Positions 55,394-64,000 of a stretch of DNA of 64,000 nt are shown piece after piece. The stretch covers positions 496,001 through 560,000 of the forward strand of contig NZ_JAPJBQ010000003.1 in NCBI RefSeq assembly GCF_026421305.1, in the 5' to 3' direction. Position numbers and translations under genes: made by a program. The DNA comes from Dyella silvae. Lineage in GTDB: Bacteria > Pseudomonadota > Gammaproteobacteria > Xanthomonadales > Rhodanobacteraceae. Numbering within the stretch: position 1 is the first letter of the stretch; each line of letters begins with the position of its first letter. The notes under the pieces are model-generated. The model saw nothing but the letters and a program-made list of their open reading frames with translations, had not been told where the DNA came from and searched no databases.

Positions 55394-56455
55394 ATGGCCG
55401 ACCAGGCAAGTGATTTGTTGAGGGATTACCAGGCGCTGGCACAGCATTCCTGGGATGCCTGGACTCGTTATCTGCAGCAGCAATCAGCGCCCTCCTATGC
55501 GGCCCACGCTGCGTCGACTCCGCACTACGGGGCGGGAGACGATGTGCTCGCACGCAGCATGGCGGCGCTGAAGGGCTACGGCGAATGGTTGCATGGCGCG
55601 ATAGGCAGCGGGCTTGGTCAGGCGCCGGCCGACTGGCAGCAATCGTTGCAGAGCCTGTTTAGCAACATGGGCGGCCAACCCTTTGCCCATGCTTTCGGCA
55701 GCCTCGACAGCGATGCGGCCCGTAGTTTCACGCAGATGTGGCAGTCGTGGATGCAGGCGAACCCATCGATGGCCGGTGGTTTCAAGTTCGATGTAGAGCA
55801 CATGGCGGCGTTTGGCTACACACGCGAGCGCCAGTTGCAGCAGCAAGCGCTGTTGGCGGCGATGCAGGACTATCTGGCGCAGTCGAACAAGTATCAGGCG
55901 TTGATTCAGCGCGCGAACAACGAAGGATTCGAGCGCTTGCAGGCCAAGCTTGCCGAGCTGGCCGATGCGAAGCGGCAGGTGGAATCGCTCAAGGGGCTCT
56001 ACGATCTTTGGGTCGATGCGGCGGAGGAAGCCTACGCGCAGATCGCCCTGTCCGAGGAGTTTCGCCAGGCCTATGGCGAGATGGTCAACGCGCAGAGTCG
56101 CGTACGTCAGCTGCAGCAGGAACAGCTCGAGGCCATGTGTGCCGAATTGGGCATGCCCACCCGCAGCGAAGTCATGGCGCTCGGCAAGCGCATGCATGAG
56201 CTGCGTCGTGAAGTGCGCGCCAATGCAGCCACCGGTGGCACTGACGAAATAGCGGCTTTGCGCGCGGAAGTGGCAGCGCTGAAGCGTCAGCTAACCGGCA
56301 AGCCGGAACAGGCAAAAGCTGCCGCCAAGAAAGCGCCGGCGCGCAGTAGCAAACGCGAACAAGAGAAAGAGGCTGTCGTGCGCCGCGCTAAGCCGGCCGC
56401 GGCGGTCGTTGCCCGCAAGTCCGTCGTGCGCGGTGCCACGCGCACGCGCAAGTAA
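55394..56455 (+). CDS. phaE: Class III PHA synthase subunit PhaE
   Basis: Non-catalytic partner that forms the active class III polyhydroxyalkanoate synthase with PhaC. 353 residues from ATG 55394. The middle part (LQAKLAELADAKRQVESLKGLYDLWVDAAEEAYAQIALSEEF) is diagnostic for PhaE. The last 50 residues are Lys/Ala/Arg-rich, resembling tails of granule- or DNA-binding proteins. phaC follows 9 bases later. Confidence 0.93.
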   Translation: MADQASDLLRDYQALAQHSWDAWTRYLQQQSAPSYAAHAASTPHYGAGDDVLARSMAALKGYGEWLHGAIGSGLGQAPADWQQSLQSLFSNMGGQPFAHAFGSLDSDAARSFTQMWQSWMQANPSMAGGFKFDVEHMAAFGYTRERQLQQQALLAAMQDYLAQSNKYQALIQRANNEGFERLQAKLAELADAKRQVESLKGLYDLWVDAAEEAYAQIALSEEFRQAYGEMVNAQSRVRQLQQEQLEAMCAELGMPTRSEVMALGKRMHELRREVRANAATGGTDEIAALRAEVAALKRQLTGKPEQAKAAAKKAPARSSKREQEKEAVVRRAKPAAAVVARKSVVRGATRTRK

Positions 56456-56464
56456 GGAGCACTC

Positions 56465-57532
56465 ATGTATTCACCGCTACGCCTCGATCCGGCCGCGTTG
56501 ATGGGCGAGATCGCCGCCTTCCAGCGCAAGCTTTCCGCCGGGATGGGCAACCTCAAGCATCAGCGTGAACCCGAATACGCCAACACGCCGCGCGAACTGG
56601 TGTATCGCGAGGACAAGCTCTCGCTCTGGCACATGAAGGGCCAGGGCAAGCCCACGGCGAAGACGCCGACGTTGATCGTCTATGCACTGGTCAACACGGT
56701 GTGGATGACCGACCTGCAGGACGATCGCTCGCTGGTGCGCAATCTGCTGGAGCAGGGCGAAGACATTTACCTGCTCGACTGGGGCTACCCCGATGGCACC
56801 GATCGCTGGCTGACGCTGGACGATTACATCAATGGTTATCTTGACCGTTGCGTGGATGCGGTGCGCAAACACGCCGGCGTCGACGCGATCAACACGCTCG
56901 GCATCTGCCAGGGCGGCACGTTCTCGCTGTGTTATGCGGCGACGCATCCGGAAAAGGTGAAAAACCTCATCACGATGGTGACGCCGGTGGATTTCCAGAC
57001 GCCGGACAACATGCTGTCGAACTGGTCGCGCGCGATCGACGTGGATCAGTTCGTCGACACCATGGGCAATATTCCGGCTGAGTTGCTCAACTGGGTCTAT
57101 CTCACGCTCAAGCCCGTGCGTCTGAATCAGCAGAAGTACGTGAGCCTGGTGGACATTCTCGATAACCCGAAAGAGCTTCAGAATTTTCTGCGCATGGAGC
57201 GCTGGATTTTCGATTCGCCGGATCAGGCGGGCGAAGCGTTCCGCGAGTTCATCAAGGAGTTCTATCAGCAGAACAAGCTGATCAAGGGCGACGTGGTGAT
57301 CGGCGGCAAGCCGGTGGATCTGGGCATGATCACGCAGCCCGTGCTCAACATCTTTGCCGAGCAGGACCACCTCGTGCCGCCGGATGCCTCGCGTGCGCTG
57401 GGACGTCATGTCGGCACCACCGACTACACCCAGCTGGCGTTCAAGGGCGGCCATATCGGTATCTATGTGTCCGGACGCGCCCAGCGCGAGGTGCCTCCCG
57501 CTATCCATCAGTGGCTCAGTACGCGAAACTGA
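56465..57532 (+). CDS. phaC: Class III PHA synthase subunit PhaC
   Basis: Catalytic subunit polymerising 3-hydroxyacyl-CoA (mainly 3-hydroxybutyryl-CoA) into storage granules. 355 residues, the short class III size. Lipase-like box GICQGG with Cys148, plus Asp301 (AEQDHLVPP) and His330 (GGHIGIYV), gives the triad. No phaA, phaB or phasin gene lies nearby, so the precursor pathway is elsewhere. Confidence 0.95.
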   Translation: MYSPLRLDPAALMGEIAAFQRKLSAGMGNLKHQREPEYANTPRELVYREDKLSLWHMKGQGKPTAKTPTLIVYALVNTVWMTDLQDDRSLVRNLLEQGEDIYLLDWGYPDGTDRWLTLDDYINGYLDRCVDAVRKHAGVDAINTLGICQGGTFSLCYAATHPEKVKNLITMVTPVDFQTPDNMLSNWSRAIDVDQFVDTMGNIPAELLNWVYLTLKPVRLNQQKYVSLVDILDNPKELQNFLRMERWIFDSPDQAGEAFREFIKEFYQQNKLIKGDVVIGGKPVDLGMITQPVLNIFAEQDHLVPPDASRALGRHVGTTDYTQLAFKGGHIGIYVSGRAQREVPPAIHQWLSTRN

Positions 57533-57558
57533 GCCCTTTCCCACGAGAAGGCAGGGTC

Positions 57559-57744
57559 ATGGAAAAGCGTCTGCACCGATCGCTCACGGACAGGAAGATC
57601 GCTGGCGTCTGTGGCGGCATTGCCGAATACCTCGGTTGGGATCCGACACTGGTGCGCATCTTGTGGGTGGTGCTCACCCTGCTGGGTGGCTCGGGTATCG
57701 TGGCCTACCTGGTGCTGTGGCTGCTGATGCCTGAGGGCACCTGA
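57559..57744 (+). CDS. PspC domain protein
   Basis: 61-residue small membrane protein consisting only of a PspC domain (LHRSLTDRKIAGVCGGIAEY, WDPTLVRILWVVLTLLGGSGI), with one or two TM segments. Not the full PspC of a psp operon; pspABC partners are absent. ATG 57559 is preceded by AGAAGGCAGGG. Confidence 0.85.
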   Translation: MEKRLHRSLTDRKIAGVCGGIAEYLGWDPTLVRILWVVLTLLGGSGIVAYLVLWLLMPEGT

Positions 57745-57807
57745 TTTCAGCGATGGACGCCATGCGTCCCGTCGCTTTCCGTTTTCATCGAATAGCAAAA
57801 GTAGTTT

Positions 57808-58821
57808 ATGGATTACGACCGTTACGACCGCATCCGTGCCGTGCAGTGGCAAGGCGATCATCTTCGCCTGCTTGACCAGCGTCTGCTTCCGCAGGAAGAG
57901 CGTTGGATCGATTGCACCAGCGCAGCCCAGGTGACCCAGGCCATCAAGGATCTGGCCGTTCGCGGCGCCCCCGCCATCGGTATCGCGGCCGCATGGGGCG
58001 TGGTGCTGGCGGCAAAGCAGGGCGAGCCGTTGGTGCCTGCGCTGGCCATGTTGCGTGCGGCCCGCCCCACGGCGGTGAACCTGATGTGGGCGCTGGATCG
58101 CATGAAGGCCCGCATCGACGCGGGTGCCGATGCGGCGGCGCTTGAGCGCGAAGCGCAGGCGATCCAGGACGAGGATCTGGCGGCCAATCGCCACATGGGC
58201 GAGCTGGGGGCGGGGCTCATCGCACCGCAGTCCGGCGTGCTGACCCATTGCAATACGGGTTCGCTGGCGACCTCCGGTTTTGGTACGGCGCTTGGCGTGA
58301 TTCGCGCCGGCGTGGCCAGCGGCCGTATCGAGCAGGTGTATGCAGGCGAGACCCGTCCCTGGCAACAGGGCGCGCGCCTCACCATGTGGGAGCTGGTGCG
58401 CGATGGTATTCCCGCGAAACTGATCGCCGATTCGGCTGCCTCGCATCTGATGCGCTCCGGCGCCGTGCAATGGGTGATCGTGGGTGCCGACCGCATCGCC
58501 GCCAACGGCGATACAGCCAACAAGATCGGTACCTATCAGCTCGCCATTGCCGCGCGCCATCACGGCGTGAAGTTCATGGTGGTGGCGCCGTCATCGACGG
58601 TGGACATGGCCACCGCCTCAGGCGAAGACATCGAGATCGAGCTGCGCGAATCCGCCGAACTGCTGTCGGTGGCTGGCCGCCGCACGGTGGTTGAAGGCGC
58701 GGATGCGTGGAATCCGGTGTTCGACGTAACACCGGCTGACCTGATCGACGCCATCGTCACCGAACGCGGTGTCATCGAGCGTCCGACCACGCTCGCCATG
58801 CAGGCGATGTTTGGTCGATGA
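57808..58821 (+). CDS. mtnA: S-methyl-5-thioribose-1-phosphate isomerase
   Basis: Methionine salvage enzyme converting methylthioribose-1-phosphate to methylthioribulose-1-phosphate. 337 residues of the eIF2B-like fold. Catalytic Cys148 (HCNTGSLAT) and Asp228 ([11 protein letters not shown]) are intact; [13 protein letters not shown] is a hallmark. Other mtn genes are not in the window. The stop overlaps the GtrA start (ATGA). Confidence 0.95.
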   Translation: MDYDRYDRIRAVQWQGDHLRLLDQRLLPQEERWIDCTSAAQVTQAIKDLAVRGAPAIGIAAAWGVVLAAKQGEPLVPALAMLRAARPTAVNLMWALDRMKARIDAGADAAALEREAQAIQDEDLAANRHMGELGAGLIAPQSGVLTHCNTGSLATSGFGTALGVIRAGVASGRIEQVYAGETRPWQQGARLTMWELVRDGIPAKLIADSAASHLMRSGAVQWVIVGADRIAANGDTANKIGTYQLAIAARHHGVKFMVVAPSSTVDMATASGEDIEIELRESAELLSVAGRRTVVEGADAWNPVFDVTPADLIDAIVTERGVIERPTTLAMQAMFGR

Positions 58822-59228
58822 GCCTGCGCCGTCAGGTTCTGCTTTTCGGCGTCGGCGGTACCATCGGTCTGGTGGTAGATGCCGGCGTCGTGCAGGCGCT
58901 GGTCAGCTGGGGCCACTGGAACCCGTATCTGGCGCGCGTCGTGTCGTTTCTGGCGGCGGCCACGGCCACCTGGCTGTGGAATCGCCGCTACACCTTCGCG
59001 CATCGCCACAGCGGACGCTCACTCTGGACAGAGTGGATGCACTGGATTGCGCTGATGAGCGTGGGCGCGGTGGTCAACTATGGCGCTTATGCGGCCATTC
59101 TTTTCCTCTATCCGTGGCTGCATGAGTGGCCTGCGATAGCCGTGGCGGCCAGCTCTGCCGCTGCCTCGCTGGTCAATTTCGCGACAGCTCGCGGCGTGCT
59201 TTTCAATCGCGCCAAAACGACCACGTAA
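58818..59228 (+). CDS. GtrA family membrane protein
   Basis: 136-residue protein with four TM helices, GtrA/DPMS3-like, a family associated with flipping or presenting polyprenyl-phosphate-linked sugars for O-antigen or arabinogalactan synthesis. The final conserved [11 protein letters not shown] segment is present. No gtrB-like glycosyltransferase is adjacent. It overlaps the mtnA stop. Confidence 0.85.
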   Translation: MSLRRQVLLFGVGGTIGLVVDAGVVQALVSWGHWNPYLARVVSFLAAATATWLWNRRYTFAHRHSGRSLWTEWMHWIALMSVGAVVNYGAYAAILFLYPWLHEWPAIAVAASSAAASLVNFATARGVLFNRAKTTT

Positions 59229-59238
59229 GTCATTGATT

Positions 59239-59279
59239 TAACACGTGAAAATAGTGTGAATCCGACGACAAACGTGTTA
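59239..59279. promoter_or_regulatory. Inverted repeat upstream of gyrA
   Basis: TAACACGT (59239-59246) and ACGTGTTA (59272-59279) are perfect inverted copies 25 bases apart in the gyrA upstream region. TTACAC/TACACT (59277-59283) could be a -10 box, but no good -35 is visible. Gyrase genes are often supercoiling-regulated; a specific regulator is not implied. Confidence 0.4.
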
Positions 59280-59366
59280 CACTTCGTGGGTTGTCCTTAG
59301 GCCGCCAGCACACGCGCCGCCCAGCGCGTGCAGAGCGGCCCTTTTCATCATCAGGGAAGCCGATTG

Positions 59367-61967
59367 ATGGCAGAACTCGCCAAAGAAATCATCCGCGTCA
59401 ACATCGAAGACGAGATGCGCCAGAGCTACCTCGATTACGCCATGAGCGTGATTGTGGGACGCGCCCTTCCGGATGTCCGCGATGGCCTGAAGCCGGTGCA
59501 CCGCCGCGTTCTGTTCGCCATGAACGAGCTGGGCAACGCATGGAACAAGCCTTATAAGAAATCGGCCCGCGTGGTCGGTGACGTCATCGGTAAATACCAC
59601 CCGCACGGCGACTCGTCGGTTTACGACGCAATCGTGCGCATGGCGCAGCCGTTCTCGCTGCGCTACATGCTGGTCGATGGCCAGGGTAACTTCGGTTCGG
59701 TCGACGGCGATAACGCCGCGGCCATGCGATACACCGAGGTGCGCATGTCGCGCCTCACGCAGGAACTGCTCGCCGACATCGACAAAGACACCGTCGATTT
59801 CGGCCCGAACTACGACGAAAGCGAACACGAGCCGCTGGTGTTGCCCACCCGCGTACCGAACCTGCTGATCAACGGTTCGGCCGGCATCGCCGTGGGCATG
59901 GCCACCAATGTGCCGCCGCACAATCTCACCGAAGTGGTTTCCGCCACGATCGCCTTGATCGACGAACCGTCGTTGTCGATCGACGACCTGATGCACTACA
60001 TCCCCGGGCCGGATTTCCCGACCGCGGGCATCATCAACGGTTCGTCGGGCATCATCGAGGCGTACCGCACCGGACGTGGCCGCATTCTGGTGCGCGCGCG
60101 CACCGAGATCGAAACCGAATCGAACGGCCGCGAGACGATCATCGTCCACGAGCTGCCGTACCAGGTGAACAAGGCTCGCCTCATCGAGAAGATCGCCGAG
60201 CTGGTGAAGGAAAAGAAGCTCGAGGGCATCAGCGAACTGCGCGACGAGTCCGACAAGGACGGCATGCGCATGGTCATCGAGATCCGTCGCGATGCGATGG
60301 CCGATGTGGTGCTCAACAACCTGTTCCAGCAGACGCAGCTGCAGGTGACGTTCGGCATCAACATGGTCGCCCTGTTGGACGGCCAGCCGCGCCTGCTGAA
60401 TCTCAAGGACATTCTCGAGGCCTTCATCCGCCACCGCCGCGAAGTGGTGACGCGCCGTACCATTTTCGATCTGCGCAAGGCACGTGCCCGCGCACATATC
60501 CTGGAAGGTCTCACGGTCGCGCTCGCCAATATCGACGAGATGATCGAGCTGATCCGCACCTCGGCGTCGCCGCAGGAAGCGCGTGAGCGCATGCTCGCTC
60601 GCAAGTGGCAGCCGGGCATGGTGGCGACGCTGCTGCAGGCGGCGGGTGCCGAAGCATCGCGCCCGGAAGATATGGACCCGCGCGATGGCCTGAAGGCCGA
60701 CGGTTATCAGTTGTCAGACGTGCAGGCGCAGGAAATCCTCGCGATGCGTCTGCATCGCCTCACCGGCCTGGAACAGGAAAAGCTGTCCGACGAGTACCGC
60801 CAGGTGCTCGAAACCATTCGCGGCCTGATTGAGATCCTCGAAGATCCTGCACGTCTGCTCGCGGTGATTCGTGATGAGCTCATCGCGGTCAAGGATGAGT
60901 TCGGCGACGCGCGTCGTACCGAGATCCAGCATTCGCAGGAAGATCTCAACGTTCTCGACCTGATCGCGCCGGAAGACGTGGTCGTCACGCTGTCGCACAC
61001 CGGCTACGTGAAGCGCCAGCCGGCCAGCACGTATCGCGCGCAGCGTCGTGGCGGCAAGGGCCGTTCGGCTTCGGCGCTGAAGGACGAGGATTTCGTCGAA
61101 CAGCTGTGGGTGGTGAACACCCATGACACGCTGCTCACCTTCACCAGCACCGGTCGCGTGTACTGGCTCAACGTGTACCAGATGCCGGAATCGGGTCCGA
61201 ACGCACGCGGCAAGCCGATGGTGAATCTGCTGCCGCTGGGCGAAGGCGAGAAGGTGCAGGCCGTGCTGCCGGTGCGTGAGTACACCGAAGACCAGTTTGT
61301 GTTCTTCGCCACCAAGCAGGGTACGGTGAAGAAGACGCCGCTGACCGAGTTCGCCTTCCAACTGCAGAAGGGCAAGATCGCCATCAACCTCGACGAGGGT
61401 GATGCGCTGGTCAATGTCGCGCTGACCGGCGGCAACAGCGACGTGCTGCTGTTCGCTTCCAACGGTAAGACGGTGCGCTTCGATGAATCGGAAGTGCGTT
61501 CGATGGGCCGTACGGCTACCGGCGTGCGCGGCATGAAGTTGGCGGACGGCGCCGAAGTGGTCTCGCTGATCGTGGCGGCGGAGGGCGACATTCTCACCGC
61601 GACGGAACGTGGCTACGGCAAGCGCACCTTGCTCGACGAGTTCCCGAAGAAGGGCCGCGGTACGCAGGGCGTCATCGGTATCCAATGCTCCGAGCGCAAT
61701 GGCGCGCTGGTGGCGGCGGCGCAGGTCTCTGAAGCACACGAGCTGATGCTGATCTCGGACCAGGGCACGCTGGTGCGTACCCGCGTGGCAGAAGTGTCGC
61801 AGTTGAGCCGCAACACGCAGGGCGTGACGCTGATTCGTCTGCCGGCCGATGAAAAGCTGGTGAGCGTGGTGCGTCTGGATGCCGAAGCGGAAACCAGCGA
61901 AGGCGAGGGCGAAGAAGGCCCGGTCGATGCTGCTCCGGCTCCAGAGACGCCCGCCGACGGCGAGTGA
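59367..61967 (+). CDS. gyrA: DNA gyrase subunit A
   Basis: Type II topoisomerase subunit cleaving and rejoining DNA. 866 residues. Catalytic Tyr122 (AMRYTEVR) is present. The quinolone region reads [15 protein letters not shown], with Ser83 and Asp87 at the wild-type positions by E. coli numbering (Ser rather than Ala at 84). The C-terminal beta-pinwheel contains QRRGGKGR (GyrA box) and ends in an acidic tail. ATG 59367 is preceded by AGGGAAG. Confidence 0.98.
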   Translation: MAELAKEIIRVNIEDEMRQSYLDYAMSVIVGRALPDVRDGLKPVHRRVLFAMNELGNAWNKPYKKSARVVGDVIGKYHPHGDSSVYDAIVRMAQPFSLRYMLVDGQGNFGSVDGDNAAAMRYTEVRMSRLTQELLADIDKDTVDFGPNYDESEHEPLVLPTRVPNLLINGSAGIAVGMATNVPPHNLTEVVSATIALIDEPSLSIDDLMHYIPGPDFPTAGIINGSSGIIEAYRTGRGRILVRARTEIETESNGRETIIVHELPYQVNKARLIEKIAELVKEKKLEGISELRDESDKDGMRMVIEIRRDAMADVVLNNLFQQTQLQVTFGINMVALLDGQPRLLNLKDILEAFIRHRREVVTRRTIFDLRKARARAHILEGLTVALANIDEMIELIRTSASPQEARERMLARKWQPGMVATLLQAAGAEASRPEDMDPRDGLKADGYQLSDVQAQEILAMRLHRLTGLEQEKLSDEYRQVLETIRGLIEILEDPARLLAVIRDELIAVKDEFGDARRTEIQHSQEDLNVLDLIAPEDVVVTLSHTGYVKRQPASTYRAQRRGGKGRSASALKDEDFVEQLWVVNTHDTLLTFTSTGRVYWLNVYQMPESGPNARGKPMVNLLPLGEGEKVQAVLPVREYTEDQFVFFATKQGTVKKTPLTEFAFQLQKGKIAINLDEGDALVNVALTGGNSDVLLFASNGKTVRFDESEVRSMGRTATGVRGMKLADGAEVVSLIVAAEGDILTATERGYGKRTLLDEFPKKGRGTQGVIGIQCSERNGALVAAAQVSEAHELMLISDQGTLVRTRVAEVSQLSRNTQGVTLIRLPADEKLVSVVRLDAEAETSEGEGEEGPVDAAPAPETPADGE

Positions 61968-61985
61968 TCTTCAACGCTTCGAACG

Positions 61986-62018
61986 AAAGAAACCCGGCCT
62001 TGGCCGGGTTTCTTTTTG
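61986..62018. terminator. Bidirectional intrinsic terminator after gyrA
   Basis: AGAAACCCGGCC (61988-61999) and GGCCGGGTTTCT (62002-62013), 2-base loop, followed by TTTT; serves gyrA and the convergent DUF427 gene. Confidence 0.92.
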
Positions 62019-62025
62019 GCTGATG

Positions 62026-62406
62026 TCAGCCGGGCGTAACTTCGATGGCATCCACGCGCATGTCGTAGAACGCCAGATAATCCTTGATGGCGGCAACGGC
62101 GTCGTACGGATGTTCATACGTCCATACGGCATTCACGGCACGCTCGCCGCCGATGGGGATGCTGAAGTACGCGCACTCGCCCTTGTAGGGGCAGTACGTC
62201 TGGTGATCGGTGCGCTCCAGCAACGCCATGTCGACGTCGCTGCGCGGAATGTAGTGCACCACCGGATAGGACGCCTCGCGCAGGCTCAGCGCCTGCCGGG
62301 TGTCAGCGACGACGCGTCCAGCAACGCGCACCACGATGTGCGCGTCGCTGGGCGTGATGACGATCGGGTGGTCGGGGCCGGGTATCAGATGTGCTCGGCT
62401 GGACAT
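62026..62406 (-). CDS. DUF427 domain protein
   Basis: 126-residue small cytoplasmic protein of the DUF427 family. Motifs: IVVRVAGRVVADTRQALSLREASYPVVHYIPRSDV and TYCPYKGECAYFSI, with the conserved CPYKG Cys/Lys. Function unknown; sometimes called a nucleotidyltransferase-like fold, but no catalytic site can be asserted. Convergent with gyrA. Confidence 0.88.
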   Translation of the reverse strand: MSSRAHLIPGPDHPIVITPSDAHIVVRVAGRVVADTRQALSLREASYPVVHYIPRSDVDMALLERTDHQTYCPYKGECAYFSIPIGGERAVNAVWTYEHPYDAVAAIKDYLAFYDMRVDAIEVTPG

Positions 62407-62539
62407 AGGGCTGCTCCGGATGGGCGGAAACGTAAGCCCCGACCCTATCAGCGGGCGCGGTAAGGAATGGTGCAGCCCGCGTTCGTGCTGATCTTCAGGT
62501 CATCTTTCAAAGATCGGGCGCGGCCCGCTCTCCACGCCT

Positions 62540-63019
62540 TCAGCCGATGGCTTCGAGCATCGCCTCGGCGGTCGATACGCGGAACTCGCCCGGCGCCTCC
62601 ACCTGCAACAGCTTCACCACGCCATCTTCAGCGTACAGAGCGAAGCGGCGGGCACGCAGGCCCATGCCATAAGCGCTGCCGTCCAGATCCAGCCCTAGCG
62701 CGCGCGTGAAGGTGCCATTGCCGTCAGCCAGCATCAGCAACTCGGGTGGCACATGCTGCGCGGCGGCCCAGGCCTGCATCACATAGGCGTCGTTGACGGC
62801 CAGGCACATCACCTCGATACCGCGCGCGCGGAACGCCGCGAAATGCTCCACGTACCCCGGCAGGTGCCGGTTGGAGCAAGTGGGGGTAAAGGCGCCGGGA
62901 ACCGCAAACATCACCACCTTTCGCCCGGCGAACAGGGAGCCGGTCTGGGCGGAGGTGGATTCGGTACCGATGGCGCGGATCTCGACATCTGGCAATGTCT
63001 GGCCGACCTGGATCGTCAT
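62540..63019 (-). CDS. Peroxiredoxin (Prx5/AhpC-TSA type)
   Basis: 159-residue thiol peroxidase reducing hydroperoxides. The peroxidatic Cys48 is in [15 protein letters not shown], with conserved Thr45 and the Arg; Cys72 (MCLAVND) is the second Cys common in Prx5. No C-terminal resolving Cys is visible, so reductant and mechanism (1-Cys or atypical 2-Cys) are open. Not fused to glutaredoxin. Divergent from cbpA. Confidence 0.9.
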   Translation of the reverse strand: MTIQVGQTLPDVEIRAIGTESTSAQTGSLFAGRKVVMFAVPGAFTPTCSNRHLPGYVEHFAAFRARGIEVMCLAVNDAYVMQAWAAAQHVPPELLMLADGNGTFTRALGLDLDGSAYGMGLRARRFALYAEDGVVKLLQVEAPGEFRVSTAEAMLEAIG

Positions 63020-63084
63020 GGGGAATGCCTGAAAAGGGTGAAGGAAAGACGACTGATGCTAGCGCCAGGAAGAGCGCTTGTCGC

Positions 63085-63113
63085 CTTGAATCACGCGGCT
63101 TTCGCACCCATTT
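63085..63113 (+). promoter_or_regulatory. Near-consensus sigma-32 (heat-shock) promoter upstream of cbpA
   Basis: CTTGAAT (63085-63091), 14-bp spacer, ACCCATTT (63106-63113). Consensus is CTTGAAA-N13-14-CCCCATnT. The predicted start is about 63120, giving a leader of about 130 bases before the cbpA GTG at 63250. Confidence 0.7.
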
Positions 63114-63249
63114 GCAACACCATAGAGGGTGGCGCGAGTCGCCATGCATAACCGTATCGAACTGGGCGGGCCTTGCCTTGCCGGCGGGTTCGCGGGGACG
63201 ATGTTCTCCCGCCATCCTGCGGGGGCGGGCGGTTCGCCGGGGAGTAGCT

Positions 63250-64000
63250 GTGGAATTCAAAGATTATTACGACATCCTTGGCGTCAAGCCGGAGGCCACC
63301 GAGGCTGAGATCAAGACGGCCTTTCGCAAGCTCGCCAAGAAATATCACCCGGACAAGAACAAGGAAGCCGGGGCGGAAGACAAATTCAAAGCGATCAACG
63401 AAGCCAACGAAGTGCTTCGCGACGCCGAAAAGCGCCGCGCCTATGACGAGCTGCGTGCCGGCGGCTATCGCGGCGGCGAACAGTTCCGGCCGCCGCCGGG
63501 CTGGGGCCAGAGCCACGGGTTCGATTTTGGTGGCGACGGTGGCGGCGATTTCAGCGATTTCTTCGAGAGTCTGTTCGGCCGTGGCGGCGCCGGCCCGCAG
63601 GCCCATCGTGGCGCGCCGCGCGCGCGTCGTGGTGGTGACGTGCACGCGCATGTACAGATCGACCTGCAAACGGCCTTCGATGGCGGCAAAACCCGCCTGG
63701 CATTGCAGGATGGCAGCGGCGGCGAGCGCGTGCTGGAGGTGAAGATTCCGGCAGGTATCCAGCCGGGGCAGGTGATTCGCCTCGCGGGCCAGGGGCATAG
63801 CGGCTCGGGCGGTGCCCCGAACGGCGACCTGTTGCTGGAAGTAGGCATTCGTGACGATGCGCGTTTCCGCCTGGATGGCCGCAACGTGCTGCATGTGCTG
63901 CCAATCGCCCCTTGGGAGGCGGCACTGGGCTCGACCGTGCCGGTGCCAACCCTGGCCGGGACCGTGGACCTGCGCATTCCTGCAGGCTCCCAGTCGGGGC
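63250..64000 (+). CDS. cbpA: DnaJ-class co-chaperone CbpA, 3'-truncated by window end
   Basis: Hsp40 partner of DnaK. It starts at GTG 63250 with GGAG at 63241-63244; 250 codons are present. J domain residues 1-70 with HPD at 33-35 ([12 protein letters not shown]), then a Gly/Phe-rich stretch (about 75-120), then the C-terminal substrate-binding beta domains. No CxxCxGxG zinc finger is seen, distinguishing it from DnaJ. The reading frame continues past base 64000. Confidence 0.93.
   Translation, partial: MEFKDYYDILGVKPEATEAEIKTAFRKLAKKYHPDKNKEAGAEDKFKAINEANEVLRDAEKRRAYDELRAGGYRGGEQFRPPPGWGQSHGFDFGGDGGGDFSDFFESLFGRGGAGPQAHRGAPRARRGGDVHAHVQIDLQTAFDGGKTRLALQDGSGGERVLEVKIPAGIQPGQVIRLAGQGHSGSGGAPNGDLLLEVGIRDDARFRLDGRNVLHVLPIAPWEAALGSTVPVPTLAGTVDLRIPAGSQSG

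Noticed and set aside
57559-57744. Phage-shock (psp) operon
   Set aside because: Only an isolated 61-residue PspC domain is present; no pspA, pspB or pspF nearby.

Overview
The window is a GC-rich (roughly 60-65 % by eye) stretch of core chromosome from a gammaproteobacterium. The best fit is the Xanthomonadales/Lysobacterales, probably Rhodanobacteraceae (Dyella, Luteibacter, Frateuria or Rhodanobacter type). This rests on gene order and protein character: tRNA-Ser - SRP RNA - dnaX - ebfC - recR, a DUF177-rpmF-fabHDG-acpP-fabF-pabBC-mltG-tmk-holB chain, pilZ downstream of holB, a 14-gene nuo operon, class III PHA synthase (phaE-phaC), and intergenic REP-like repeats of types common in this group. 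The genus is an inference. No prophage, insertion sequence, CRISPR array or rRNA gene is visible.

Layout. 1-6.4 kb: envelope and LPS block (msbA 3' part, lpxK, a glycine-zipper protein, DUF6165, a GT9 heptosyltransferase-like gene, kdkA-like Kdo kinase, MBL hydrolase), then a DinB protein. 7.0-11 kb: tRNA-Ser, 4.5S RNA, dnaX, ebfC, recR, GNAT, HIT. 11-16.8 kb (minus strand): Slp lipoprotein, the overlapping moxR-DUF58-transglutaminase operon, maf and a coupled membrane/coiled-coil protein. 16.9-30.7 kb: DUF177-rpmF, fatty acid synthesis (fabH, fabD, fabG, acpP, fabF), folate branch genes (pabB, pabC), mltG, tmk, holB, a GT-C glycosyltransferase/PIG-L deacetylase pair, and pilZ. 31-45.7 kb: the complete nuoA-N operon for respiratory complex I. 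45.7-55.3 kb: initiator tRNA, then rimP-nusA-infB-rbfA-truB-rpsO-pnp, the conserved translation/RNA-metabolism operon. 55.4-59.2 kb: phaE-phaC (PHB synthase), PspC, mtnA, GtrA. 59.4-64 kb: gyrA, DUF427, a Prx5-type peroxiredoxin and the start of cbpA (cut by the window end).

Much of the window is organised as tightly overlapping cistrons (ATGA, TGATG, TAATG, GTGA junctions). The longest run goes from fabF to holB. Most intrinsic terminators are clear GC hairpins followed by T-runs. Two of them lie in positions that look regulatory: just upstream of rimP and just upstream of rpsO.

No plainly novel multigene system is present. The points most worth a second look are: the rpsO leader, where a perfect 20-bp terminator-like stem sits between the only visible promoter and the gene; three nested inverted-repeat intergenic elements; a near-consensus sigma-32 promoter before cbpA; the glycosyltransferase/PIG-L deacetylase pair inserted between holB and pilZ; and a possibly leaderless DUF177-rpmF message.
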